This document shows positions 43,815-55,626 of a DNA stretch of 64,000 bases, in pieces. This stretch comes from Labyrinthula sp. Ha (taxonomy: Eukaryota > Sar > Bigyra > Labyrinthulida > Labyrinthulaceae). Every line of letters starts with the position of its first letter. Within the stretch, counting starts at the first letter, position 1. The notes beneath the pieces were generated by a model. The model was not told the DNA's origin and did no database searches. It worked only from the letters and a program-made list of their open reading frames with translations. The stretch spans positions 310,001-374,000 of the forward strand of contig JAALGZ010000022.1 of the NCBI GenBank assembly GCA_015227615.1, in the 5' to 3' direction. The translations under genes were made by a program, and so were the position numbers.

Positions 43815-43823
43815 ATGGCCCAA
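43809..43823 (-). promoter_or_regulatory. TTGGGCCATATGGCC motif at the glycosyltransferase start
   Basis: On the minus strand TTGGGCCATATGGCC contains the 12 bp palindrome GGCCATATGGCC with the candidate ATG in its centre. The same 15 bases occur at 55587-55601, again with an ATG of a minus-strand frame in the same place. A shared start-site or core-promoter element is possible. Confidence 0.4.
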
Positions 43824-46800
43824 TAAGTTTCTAGCTTTTTTTCTGGCACAAAATGGTAATTTAGATTCTTTCAAGGAATGAAATCCAGTTTAGCAGAATT
43901 CTGTGGAAATATGGGTGTGAAATGAGAACCCTTAAGAAGTAAAATGAGGACTGGACAATATGATTTAAATTAGGATTTCAGTTTGGCTACTTCTTAATGG
44001 TAGCCCCATTTTAGTCCATTATCATGACGACTCTGTCTCTAAGAATAAAATATGGTTCCATGTCCAAAATAATTTTAGAATTGTTAGAATTTTCAACGAA
44101 AAATAAATGAGTTGTAATTCTCTACGTGTTCATAGTGGAACTTTTTCCTTCTTAATATTATTCAGAGATTCCTTAGAATTCCTCAAAAACCTTTGGTTGA
44201 GGAAGTGCAAAGCTCCTCAAAACAGCTTATTGATTGTCTTGTAGTGGACTAAAAATACCAATGGAAACTTTGTGCAACATTGGAGCTTCAGTATTTTACA
44301 ATCAGTTACGAGAATATTTCCCAAACGTAAATCTTCCCATTGGGCGCTCTGTGCACAGTTCCTGTTCAATAGGGTGAGATCAATATGCACCATGGGTTAA
44401 GGAATTAGTTATTAAGGGCACAAGAAAACTCCTAGGCTCTTCCGTAGTAATAAACATTATATATCAGATAGAGGATATATAGATAATGATCTTCACTTAA
44501 GCAGCTATAGTATAACTTTAGCAATGCTTTCAACGCGTATTAGAACTAGTAGTTTACTTAAAAGATGAGTTCGAATTGCATGTGAAATATCGTCAAGGTG
44601 AAAGCCTTTGCAAATAAACAGAATTATTTAAAACAATTGAAATAGCCTACTCCCATACATATTCCATACATTTAACCTATCAAACACTCAAAACGTCTCC
44701 AAATTCAATTGAACTCACTCAATTCTTCGAGACAGATATTATTCTTAGGAAGCAGGCGTTTTGGGCATCCAATTTCAAAACGTATATAAATTTGCTCTGC
44801 TCTTTGCGAAAAACGGGGGTGATTTAACCTTTTAGCCCAGTCATATATTCTTTGTCATTTTCTTTTTCACCTCTCCGTCATATGTCTCAAGGTATAAAGC
44901 GGCAGTAACGCACAAGAGCGATAGGGTAGGAAAGATAAAAAACAGAGAAACAAGCAACTTCCGTGGCCTGAATCTAAGAAATAGTAGAGGAGATGCTTCT
45001 ATTATTGAAGGAACCATTTATTTTAGAAGTTCCCTCTCAATTCGTTTTTCAACTAATTTTCAAAAGCAATCATACTCTTCTTGGCTCCCAATTATGAGCA
45101 AATTTAGACTTAGAGAAAGCACATATCGTCATATATAGAAAGGATATATTCTGAATAAATAGCCCAAGTGATGGAATAAACATAACAGTCTGATCATTTC
45201 AAACTTCAGGAATCTCTATTTAATGTAGAGATTAACTGCTAATATTACTTAGTTCGGAACTAGAATTATTTCCATATTAGAAGTATGTACCGATGACACC
45301 ATTTTGGTAAAGTAAAATGTATTTGAGTGGTTTCTACTAGCCTCTACAAGGAAATTACATAATAAAAGTTGGCAACAAGTTCTTAGTTGGCCTTAGTTTG
45401 AAGATTCCCGATAAATGTTCATTTGCTTTAGTCCTCCTGACTTCATCTAGTAAAAAGTATGTGTCTTTAGTTCAACATGTAACAACCTTCAGTAGCTAAG
45501 ACTAATATTACACTAGTAGAATAATTTATTTTTTTCATACCCATTAATATGGTGAACATTTGTAAGGGTAAGATTGGTCCAGTAGACGATGGTTTATGAG
45601 CCCCTCAGTTCAACCATGAATATAATTAGCCTATGTTGTCTTCACCAATACAATAAGCTATATGAAAATTTATGAATCAGTGAAATGGTCTAAAATAATT
45701 TTGAATTCAATTTTTGTTTTACTCTAATTATTGCCTTGCTTCTAAGTGTTTGTGGTGCTCAAGGTAAAATCCTGGCACTATATTAGAAACCCAAGCTGAA
45801 CACGTGGGGACGCTGAAAGTGGCATAATCCTGTTTAAAATTCAATATAGTGTTAATTACCTAACCAGAGACAACCATCACCCATATATTCATGATTATCA
45901 GTGAAATTCTGAGTTATATATCATTGGCAAAGGCTGCCCCTCAAAGTGAAGTTGAAATATCTCCTTTACTGGCTGATTAACACAGCCTCAAGAATGTAAA
46001 ATTTCAGAGCTTTTCATCATAACCCGTATTTTCATGTTGGTGGCTGTGAATATATGTTACCTGGGCACATGATTGCTTATCAACAAAGAAGTTACATTTT
46101 GAGACTAGACACTCGAAAAATGTACTTCGTTGGAAGTAACTCTTATGGTAACCTACAATAGTACAACAAAATGTTTATTAAGAGCACCAACTGCCTTGTT
46201 ATATGTAAAATTTATTATTAGCTGTGAAATTACTGTTTTCACCTTAGGCAATGTTGCAAGAAGAGCAATCAAACCTGTTCAGGAATCCTTCAATTGAGTC
46301 TTTGCTCATCCAGCAAGATATCTTACACTTCTTAAAGTATAATTCAGAGAAGAAATTAACAGTCTCGTATCGAGGTTCAGGAAGAGAAACTAGCCCAAAT
46401 CTCGAACTGAGTTTTTCAAAATATATATCCTGGAGTTAAGAATGAAGCAAAGCTCCAAATGCTGAAGGCTTCACGTGTCATTTGTTGTAGTAGACGTAAA
46501 GTGCCAGAGCATGAAAAAGAAACAGAAACATAGCCAAGCACCTTATCCAAATTATTGCTCTAATGAGTTCATTTTTTGATGGAACAGGGGTATCATTAAT
46601 GTAATCTACTTATTTTTGACTGGTCGTATTCCATTAGAAGAAGGCTGCAATTTCTCATAGAGAGAGTGGATCTTAGGAGCTTCAGCTAATCTCGCTCAGC
46701 GAAATAAAAGGAAACCTAGCCGAAAATTTATTACTTAGATTTCGGGTTTTTCAGTTATATCATATTTACATGACTTTGTCTTTTTAGTTTTTAACCCAAC

Positions 46801-47021
46801 ATTTTGAGGCATGTACTATACGGTACATCCCGTGGTTGAACTAGATCGCACAAATGGCTATGAAATAAAATTTACTAGTTCAAACATGATGGACTAGACA
46901 ACTCTTTCACTATAGTGAGGTTCGAGGATGATTACCTTTGATAAATTACACTGGTCACCATTCGCTTTAGTACTTTTCTTACTTAAGAATAAATATTTTC
47001 CTCTTCGTCAAAACTTGAAAC
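43815..47021. other. Intergenic, 3.2 kb, no supported gene
   Basis: AT-rich DNA upstream of the glycosyltransferase. No homology, terminal repeats or RNA gene was recognised. The frames present are short and lack coding character. Confidence 0.55.
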
Positions 47022-47231
47022 ATGGGTCGCAAAGGGAGGTTTAGAGGAAAGGAGAAGAGGTACGATGTAAATGAATACAGACTAACCCAGGACAGCACTG
47101 GTTATCAGTGTGATAAGAAGAGTTCTCAAAACAGGCTCTTTCTTCAAAATATGCTCAAATAAGTCAAGCATAAGTTGTGTTTGAAAGAACAAGACGACGT
47201 ACTGGTTAGAGCGGGTGAATTATTATTTTAA
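47022..47231 (+). pseudogene. Probable pseudogene of translation initiation factor eIF1A
   Basis: From an ATG at 47022 the frame reads a basic start (MGRKGRFRGKEKR). Next comes YRLTQDSTGYQCDKK-x-SQNRL, which aligns with the VFKEDGQEYAQVxKMLGNGRL region of eIF1A. After an in-frame TAA at 47160-47162, VKHKLCLKEQDDVLV aligns without gaps to the LRKKVWINTSDIILV block. About nine codons between the two blocks are missing, and the conserved C-terminal acidic tail is not recognisable. The fragment is richer in G and C than its surroundings. eIF1A binds the 40S ribosome during scanning; this copy cannot make it. An intact copy must be elsewhere. A small unrelated gene is the alternative. Confidence 0.5.
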
Positions 47232-47646
47232 CCAAATACAAGGTGCGCGTTATGCCAAACCTAGAAAGGTTTTCCTTTATTGTTGTAACTTTTCAAAAAC
47301 TAGTAAGGAAGACCCTTATATTATAAGGTTGTATAATATTTTTGCACTATTCCTCACTCGTGGATGAAGTTATTGTAAAATAATATGTTTATCTTTGGTT
47401 TAAACAGATATAAACAAAGTTGTAATAAAAGAATGGTTTTTCATTATTGAGAACATAACGCAATTAATACAAAATATAGGAATAACTCCCGTTTAACTAG
47501 TACAATGAGACCCCGTAATATTGTGCTGAATTTGATATTTATTGGATAACCATGTTAACGGTTCAATAATTAAAGTAGACTTTTACATATGGGACTAACG
47601 CGTCAAGTAATACGATTTGATAAATGAACCAATCATATGCTTCAAA

Positions 47647-47652
47647 TATAAA
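47647..47652 (+). promoter_or_regulatory. TATA box of the RGS gene
   Basis: TATAAA lies 61 bp upstream of the start codon and is followed by an A-rich leader, much as at the LVIVD gene (40586-40591). The 400 bp before it hold nothing else that was recognised. Confidence 0.4.
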
Positions 47653-47713
47653 CAGGACTTTTACTTAAACACCAAACCAAACATAAAAGTAAACATAAAA
47701 AGAAATAAAAAGA

Positions 47714-48754
47714 ATGTTAAATCAACTGAATAAGTTTGTATGTGCTGGAAACACAGATGTGGCTTTAGAACCTATTCTAGAAACTGACATCACTGAAATT
47801 CTAAACGATGAACTTGAAGAACCTTTGAGAAAAGAGAACCTCAAACTATTCCTGGAATCCAAACACTGCGGTGAAATTTTCAATTTTCTTCAAGAAGTAA
47901 AAAAGTACAATGACTTAACTGAAGGAAAAATCAATAAAAATAATGATGTAGTAGTTCAAATAAAAGATGAGGAAGAAGTAAAAAAGGAAATTGAAGAACT
48001 CAAGCAGCAGGGTCAAGATGAGTGGGACCAATTCTTTAAAGTTGTCAATTCAATCCAAGAAACTTTTATTCGACCAGAATCTGACCAAGAGATTAACATT
48101 TCAGCTGATTTGAGAAAAAGGATCATGCAAAATATCAGAGCGGTAATGACAAAAAGTCAGAGAGTTGCAATTAGTGCAGATTCCAAACCTACTGAAGTTT
48201 TTGATTCCACTTTGTTCAAAGACGTAGAAGGTGAAGTCTTAGCTATGCTTTCTATGGATCACAAAAAACCTTTTCTAAGAAAAGCTACGACTGAAATTCT
48301 TTCTGAAGATCACAAGATTTTCTACGGCAGAGTTTCTGCTGTATTGACTACAATGTCAATTACTACTACTGGATTGCTATTAGTATTTGTACCCGGATTA
48401 GTGTTCCTAAGATTGATTATTTTTCCTATGCTCGCTTTTGCTATGATTACTTTCTCAGCGTATAAAAGCGGATTTTGCCCTGTTTTATCTAAAGGAGGTG
48501 TTTATGATAGTTTTGGAGATAAAGATGTTGGTTTGATTAAAATGAGTATGATGAATGTTCGAAAGAGTGTGAAGATTGAAACCAGAGATAAAGAAAAGTT
48601 GTGTAATTATACACTTGAACCAAGAGTTCAACAAGTTCAGAATCAAATGGCGATGTCTCTTTTTGCAAGGGTATTTATTGTTTCTCTTGTGATCAATGTT
48701 GGTGTTCTGTTTCTTCCACCAGCAGGTTTGGGTGTAACTTTAGGGTTATTTTAA
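47714..48754 (+). CDS. RGS-domain protein with C-terminal membrane helices
   Basis: An intronless 346-codon gene. Residues about 35-190 match the regulator of G-protein signalling fold: LRKENLKLFLESKHCGEIFNF gives the first helices, then FIRPESDQEINISADLRKRI, and FDSTLFKDVEGEVLAMLSMD with KKPFLRK near the end, in the canonical order. A lysine- and glutamate-rich insert (about residues 70-100) interrupts the domain. Two closely spaced hydrophobic segments (about 208-250) and a third at the extreme C-terminus (about 314-346) follow. RGS proteins accelerate GTP hydrolysis by heterotrimeric G-alpha subunits; membrane tethering would place this one beside its receptor or G protein. It converges on the ferroportin gene with 115 bp between stops. 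Exact family assignment needs a profile search. Confidence 0.7.
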   Translation: MLNQLNKFVCAGNTDVALEPILETDITEILNDELEEPLRKENLKLFLESKHCGEIFNFLQEVKKYNDLTEGKINKNNDVVVQIKDEEEVKKEIEELKQQGQDEWDQFFKVVNSIQETFIRPESDQEINISADLRKRIMQNIRAVMTKSQRVAISADSKPTEVFDSTLFKDVEGEVLAMLSMDHKKPFLRKATTEILSEDHKIFYGRVSAVLTTMSITTTGLLLVFVPGLVFLRLIIFPMLAFAMITFSAYKSGFCPVLSKGGVYDSFGDKDVGLIKMSMMNVRKSVKIETRDKEKLCNYTLEPRVQQVQNQMAMSLFARVFIVSLVINVGVLFLPPAGLGVTLGLF

Positions 48755-48869
48755 TTATTCATTGAGTTAATAAGTATGAAAAAGAAAATTAAATTTTTTT
48801 CTCATAGTTTTCAGCAAATAAAACCTGTTCTACCTCTAGCCTAAAGTCTACACAGCTTCAAAAACATCT

Positions 48870-50940
48870 TCAAGTTTCATCCGTATCCAATGGTAAATAT
48901 GAACGTGATTTAAAGTTCAAATACCAGTATCCAAAAACACCTAAATATAAAAAGAATACAAATATATACAGGCAGCTAAGGATATACAACTGACAGAAGA
49001 AACCACGAGAACATTAAAATCACTTGCTTTATCAAACACCATAGCTAATATATTAACTTTGAACAAAATAAATACCAAGTATTTGAATAACCAAATAAAA
49101 TACTGTATTATTTGCCATTTGGAAACCACCTATTAAACCTCTGAATTCTTCTTCAACATGTTCTAAATATTAGAAAAAGAAGAAAGCAGTACTTTGACAT
49201 ATTTCTGTAAATGCGAGATCAAAACTCCATAAAGCAGGTCGTGAAAAAGCTACAATTACAAGCAAGATATAATCAGTGTGTAGAGTTTGCTCGAATATTG
49301 GTAGGTAGAGAATCCCAACAGGTAAAAGTAAAAAAGAGAAAGTAGCAATAGAAAACAATCCAGAAAGTTCACATCCAAATCTTTTTTCCAAAACAGGATA
49401 AATTATGGTCCCCATCAACCCAAGTAAAGCACCAGAAGCAAAGGCAGTACCAAAAACTACAGGAGAAACTTTTTCATAATGTAGATATCCAGTCATTAAA
49501 GATCCATTACTAATAGCAGTCATCCAAAGCATTGACGAAGCAAAGCTAGCAGAAAAGAGGGAATGCTTAAAATAAACTTTCAACCCAGCCCACAAACCTA
49601 AGAGATTACTTTTTTTTGAAAAAAAAATACCTAATTCATCAGGTAGTCGAGAACCATCGGCTTCATCTTCTGTTTCAATAGGTTTAAATGACGAGTTAGT
49701 AGATGCTACTGAATCAGAATCTGAGTCACTAGAGAGCAAATATTCTCCTTCTTCCAACTTCTCACTTTTTTTCTTATTTCTGGTATTCTCTTTTCTAGAA
49801 TGCGAGTGAGAGAAATCACCATTTTCATGACTATGTTTTGTTCCATCACTATGTATATGAAATTTATAGCTAAGTGAAGAAAAGTTAGCATAAACATTCT
49901 GCATATAAATAACTTCCAAAGGGTAAGAAAGAACATTCCATAATATTATTAAGCCCATAGAAAGGACAATTCGAGAACCACCAATATCGGGAAGTGCAGA
50001 GTAAATTGCGGTGAAAGCAACTGGAGCAAGGGTTTTGCACAGCAGATCTAATCTTCGAAGCTTCGAATTTATATCTTTTACAGGTACAGAAAGCTCCTTG
50101 GCAAGGATGATCACCCAATCCTTCTCTAAGGAAATTGTAGCAGCATTGGAACCAATTTCACCCATTATTCCTAAGAGTTAGATTCAATAAAATTAGATAC
50201 CAATTAAGCAGAGCCAAAAAAATACCAAAATAGCCTTTGAGTCATTCAATTCTTTCATTTTGAAGTCAACAAACTAAACATTAAGCTATATTTTGAATAT
50301 ACTGTTCCGTGGTAGGAAGATAAAATAAGTGTTAGAGAAGTTGCGACAATGGAAAAGTTTTCAACAGAGACGGCTGCTACTTGAAAATTCAATCTTTTTG
50401 CTTTGTCTCCTACTCTTCCTACGATGGGTTGCAAAATCATGATGCTGATGTAAATAACTGCAGTATACAGTGCTGTTGGGAGAAGAGTGTCCTAAAATTA
50501 GAATAAAGAAACGAGGATACTTTAAAAATATCCATAAATACTAAAGGAACTGAAATTGCCCACATGCGATCACTCCATGCAGAATAAAAATGTGCAGTAT
50601 AAAGATCCTTTAGACTTGGTTTTTCATAAATTTCAGTTGAGGAGTAGCATTTGTGGATATATGAAAAGAGGTGAGGTACCATGATGGCCAGAGCGACATA
50701 AACAAGACCTAGGTTTATTCCAAATAACAGTTCTGTCTCTATTTCTGGATCTGATGTTCTCCATAACTGACCAATTAACTTCGCGTGTCCACACTCAACC
50801 CCTGTGTCAACTTTTTTCCCACCAAATATTTTCAACTTTGACGAAACTTGACCTAGTAAACAACTTACACTCAAAGTTCCTAGAACCACAGCCAATATGC
50901 ACACAAAACCTTCGATAATTATGTTTATTCTAGATTTCAT
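48870..50940 (-). CDS. Ferroportin-like iron exporter (SLC40), seven exons with 29-31 nt introns
   Basis: Minus-strand exons are 50521-50940, 50303-50491, 50201-50273, 49193-50170, 49076-49162, 48970-49044 and 48870-48940. Introns of 29, 29, 30, 30, 31 and 29 nt all begin GTA and end AG; most have a CTAAT/CTAAC or TTAA-type branch site about 9 nt before the AG. Splicing gives a continuous 630-residue protein, and the phases agree at every junction. Ferroportin landmarks appear in order: LYTAHFYSAWSDRMWAISVP, QPIVGRVGDKAKRL, ATISLEKDWVIILA, LRRLDLLCKTLAPVAF, LWSFDLAFTEICQ and a GGFQMANN block. A His-rich loop (HSHENGDFSHSHSR) lies in the large central cytosolic region. Ferroportins export Fe2+ (sometimes other divalent metals) across the plasma or vacuolar membrane. 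Two extra hydrophobic segments precede the core. Confidence 0.92.
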
Positions 50941-53900
50941 TGTTTATCTTTACATTAAACGGCTATCTACGTCTCGGGGCTATTTATGCACTGTCTTATT
51001 AGGGTAAAAGAATGATGCGAACAAATGGGGAAAATGATGTAAACATGATATTTTTGCATACTAAGTATATGATGAGAAATCAAAAAATGGTAAGTAACAC
51101 GTCATTAAGGATTAATAGTAATTACTTGTTTTTACAACGATTTTTATACACAAGGAATAAAACAAACAATTTTGGGGACTTCTTAGAAAAGACAAGAATA
51201 AGATCTGCGACCCCATTGGATAGTACTGATTTTATGGAGATGATTTCGTGTAGGTATTGTTCCAATTATGAGGAAAAGATAAAAAAGACGGCTTAAGCAA
51301 ATACGCTCCCTGTTGTAGCACAACGTTGCCTTGCCTCTCTAGAAGCATTATCCTTAATATCTGGGCTTTGCCGCTTTTCAATGTAATATCGGTTGAAGTA
51401 ATACTTTTCTGTATTAATCATGTCCCCTAAACTAACCGACAGTGGTGAAAGCTCTCAATAAGTCATCATGGTGTCTTCTTATTGTGCTATCGAAACTAAA
51501 ATACTCTTGGGGAACTTAGCGAAACAAGAAATTAGGTACCTTTTCGGAATTTTCTGATTTCACTTTCATTAAGTTTCTTGAGCATTTTCTGGGTCTAAAT
51601 GCAGATAACCCAAGAATCAGTAACATCAAATCATTTCTTCAATCTTTTCTTATCGTCTAAGAGAATATTTTTTGTTATGTCTAAAGATCAAGTATTGATT
51701 GTCTACGCATAATAGAATTTATTCGATAACTATCTGCTCTGGCTCTGGTAGCTGTCTTGTAGTTGTAAAGCGTGTTGATTGCCAGAACCTGAGTAGCAGC
51801 GACATTCCTGGGGCAACTATTATGAAGATATGGACCATTGTGTTACTGTTGTTAATTATGTTCTTCGTTAGTAGAAAAAGCACGTTGTTAAGTAATAATA
51901 ATCATACGTAGTGTATATAGTAGAATATCTTGATCCTTAATCAGGGAGTATCTTCTTAAACTCGTAACGGTAAATTTTATAATAGCTCCATCCTCACAAA
52001 TTAAATAAAGATTCAAATTTTTCTATGTTATATTGCGTGGCTGGTACGTAGTAGCTGAAAACTTGACTTTTTAGGGAAAAAAATAAATTCATCACAAGTC
52101 ACAAGCGTAAATCAACTTTTTTTCGGATTTTAATTGAACATTCATGATGGACATGAACAAATTTTTCCTCATCTATGTTGCTAATAACCATTAGGTGCCT
52201 GCAAAGCTTTTCAGATTTTTAAATATTGGGTTGGATTCTGGGAGCTATTCAAGAAGCAGCAGTGCAGTTGAATTTTACCACAAGGTTTTAGAAACCAAAA
52301 CAGTTTAAGCGATAGACCAATGCACAACTTCTGGGTCAACAACTGTTGAACTGTATAGGAACCAGATATAGAACATATGACTACTAATCCAATTGATTTT
52401 TCTTTAGTTCTTAGGTGATACACCACCTGTACCCGCACCTCATCGCTAAGAATAGTTCATTAGGGGAGCTAAGAATTAAGTTGCCTCCACGCAATATTGT
52501 CCATAATATAAATTTGTAAGAAATTAGTTATGCCTGGATATGACCAACCCTCTGGGCATCTACGGGTCTTACTTGGAAATCAAAGACACTTTATAGAAAC
52601 AATCTAAGCAGAACCTTATATAATCTGAATGAGCACGTAATATTCACCACTTATGTTCTGTACCAGATTCCTCTAGTCTGCATATTATGAATTCAATAGT
52701 AAACAGATAATTCACAAGAGCCTCAAAACTCATCGTCAATCTGTAGAATGCTGCTATTAGCTCTAATCAGCACTAACAGTTCATGAAAATATCCTATTTG
52801 TCCACTTCATGGAAATACTGAAGAATAATTGAATGAAATGTTCTGAAAGTCGGTAATCAAGCACTGCCGTAGATTCTTGTGCCCCAACCATAAATATGTA
52901 GAGGAGCTGAACGTACGCTCTACGGCTCACTTCTGAATTGATTCCTGAGGATCTGAAATCTAACTTAACGCTGTGATAACTATATTTCACTATGCTCAAG
53001 ACATACCATTCAGGTTCTAGGCTGCTGCTCAAAGCATTTTGTGCCATGCTCTTTTACGATATTCTAGATTTGCGGCGATGAGTTTGAAGTTTTCAGATGA
53101 ACCAAAATCTCTGATATAAGAGACGCTATCTTGAAACTTATTATTTTATGGTAATCATTGTGCTGCTTAAAATATTAACTTGCTATCAATGCTTTTCCTT
53201 GACTTTTTACCTAAGACTTCAGAGTTGTAAGAAATTTCGATGAATACATGGTCATTAACGTTTTTTTCCTTGATGGCGTTAAAGAAAAATACATATATCC
53301 TCTATTAGGTAGTCAGAAGATATCTGAATTTATTTATAACCAGCTATAGTGCAACTACAGTCTTGGCAAATATCTCAGTACGATATGGAGAAGGATGAAA
53401 GCAACAAAAACTGTTATCACTTCTAATACTGCAATTTTTGCATAAAAAAAACACCTACATATGATTCAAATAAAATATAATTTTTAATTAAAAGAGCCCA
53501 CTGGATTCTTTTTTCTTGTAATAGACACGCAAAAGTATTAAGTTAACTTCCCAATATTATGTTTGAAGATATGATGTACCGAAATTACTGTACCTATCTT
53601 AGAATTAATCAATCTAAAATTAACACAGTTCAAGCCAGTAATTTTATTGGAATACTTAACCAAGTCATATTTAGTTTCTTTATAGTGCTAAATTTTTATG
53701 TATTGTTCATATTACTCTGGTGTTACATGATATTTAAACTATGTTCAGCTTTTAAGTGCAATTGTGTAGGAGCTTGTGAAAGTTTGGTTGCACGTTACAG
53801 CATTTTTATTATATGGGTACAACAAAGTTAAACGAGACCTGGAGTTTCTTCAAGGGCGGTAGATTTATCAATAGACCGAAAAATAAAGATTCGATTATAA

Positions 53901-55338
53901 TACTTTAGCAGTGAATAAAATAACAACAAACTAAAAAGACTCCATGTAGAGAGTTGGCACGGCGAAGGCTTACTCCAATCTTCTTAACAAAAAATTGGTT
54001 GTATTTATTAAATATTCTACCTGGATATTAAACATGTATTCTATGGTAAAAAAGCGATTTTGAATCAGAAAAACTATCTCAAAGAGTTTCTACAAGAGAA
54101 TACATAAGTTTTTATCGGATGACTTATCAACGATACCACAACTTTACTGTATCTGTTTCTAGTTGTTGAGATTTAAAATCAATTAATTAAAGGGAAGTCA
54201 TGTTTTCGGAACCTCGGGAAAATTGAGTATGTGTGGGTATTCTAAAGGAATGTAATACTAACATTTATTTATTTAAGTTTTTTCTACACGCTGAGACAAG
54301 AAAACTACTTTGTAACCCATATCTCTATTGAGAAATCTTCTTGTTAGTATGATACTTGTACCTAAAACATTGGTCACCACTAATAATTAATGCAGACACT
54401 ACCAGTTTATGCTAATATTGACAGTAGATCAAAAAGACTCAACACGCTCAATACATAACTCCTAACTCATGTATATACAACATGGAAAATTTCTACAAAG
54501 ACAGGAATACTTCTTCACTTCTCGCTGGAGATACAGCTTTTATAAATCACAATATTAGTAGAGCTTGTCATAAGAACAACATAATATATAATAATTCTTG
54601 TAAAAGATTTGGTCTCTTCTGTGTCAACTGAGAAGAAGACGAATACTAAGCTACCATTTATTAATAAGATGCCTATAGAGTTAATTGCGACCGTGTCGTA
54701 TCATCTGTGCAAACATTGATGATGCAAATTATCTTTTTTTTATTTGTCTATCTAGATCTTATTTTTGGTCATGGGTTGTTTATTGGAATTGAAAGTTTGA
54801 TGGTTGAGAAAAATTGATATTTTTCCAGAATAACAAGAGACGAAGGAAAATCAAGTAGATTCACACGCGCACTTTCGCTTCTCATAGGCTATAGATAATA
54901 CGTACTAATTGTTGCTCGGAAAATATTCTACCCATTGTTACTTCATCAATTTTAGCCATTTACTAGTAGCATTTCCCCCTAAAATTTTGTCGTAGACAGC
55001 TTGGAATGCTCTGGTTTGATGAAACAGGCATCCATCTTGTGGATGTTACTGCCTCTTTGTCGACATTACCTTCAAATCTCTATACAATTTATTCCTTTTA
55101 AGATTCCCTCAACTTTTTGGGGCGAATATGTAATTCTTAGACTTAATAATAACTGGTGTTTCAGTGGTTCAATTTATCTTCCTTGCTGGGGTAAACAAGA
55201 CAATGTTTCTTATTAAGTTAACAAAATTCTGAAGAAAGTATAGCTATAAGCTCTAATGGAGCTTTAACACTACTAGATCAATAGTCGAAGTAATAAGCTG
55301 GGGTTTATTTCCTCCTTAATATACAATTTTATTTTTGT
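50941..55338. other. Intergenic, 4.4 kb, no firmly supported gene
   Basis: Begins with the ferroportin upstream region. A 94-codon plus-strand frame at 51012-51296 starts 71 bp from the ferroportin ATG, and a hydrophobic 90-codon frame lies at 53559-53831. Neither shows a known domain. At 51829-51911 a short frame (MKIWTIVLLLLIMFFVSRKS) resembles a tail anchor. None could be confirmed. The rest is AT-rich and featureless. Confidence 0.5.
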
Positions 55339-55592
55339 CTACACGTTAGAATATGTATTCTATAGAGAACCCAAGATCGAGACATTACCATCTTAAACAT
55401 GGCAAAAGACGAAACTCTGTCTCTAAATCTTTTCTTCGACCATTTACGATTTCGTGCGAACCCTAAGGTGACTATTCCCAATGCTAATCCCTTTAGTATT
55501 ATTTCTTGTGCCCAAAATCTTTTGTATTTGATTGTCATAGCTTTGTTTTTTATCTTTTTGAGTTTTAGATTCGTTGCAGTTAAGAAGGCCAT
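55339..55592 (-). CDS. Small basic single-pass membrane protein, function unknown
   Basis: From ATG at 55592 the frame encodes MAFLTATNLKLKKIKNKAMT, a helix around IILKGLALGIVTLGFA, and a basic tail (RNRKWSKKRFRDRV). A GT...AG segment of 29 nt (55360-55388) has the size of the introns in neighbouring genes. Removing it gives a 74-residue protein ending at 55339 with an AATAAA just downstream; without splicing the frame ends at 55329 with 87 residues. Length, one helix and many lysines and arginines are typical of small mitochondrial inner-membrane subunits, but no family was recognised. Its ATG is 34 bp from that of the divergent TXNDC9 gene and lies in the same 15 bp motif as the glycosyltransferase start. 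Confidence 0.5.
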
Positions 55593-55601
55593 ATGGCCCA
55601 A
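55587..55601 (-). promoter_or_regulatory. Second copy of the TTGGGCCATATGGCC motif
   Basis: Identical over 15 bases to 43809-43823 and in the same relation to a minus-strand ATG. It also lies 26 bp upstream of the TXNDC9 start on the plus strand, so it could act in a bidirectional promoter. Confidence 0.4.
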
Positions 55602-55626
55602 GAGGCAAAACGGTTACAAAACTAAA

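Noticed and set aside
51012-51296. 94-codon frame divergent from ferroportin
   Set aside because: It contains GT...AG segments of 27 and 29 nt, but splicing them out leads at once to a stop and no family is recognisable.
53559-53831. Hydrophobic 90-codon frame
   Set aside because: No domain, no promoter signal and no paralog. Long hydrophobic frames arise easily in AT-rich DNA.
55399-55626. In-frame extension of TXNDC9 with a hydrophobic segment
   Set aside because: The family is cytosolic and begins near the ATG at 55627. The stretch is antisense to a better small-gene candidate and is probably open by chance.
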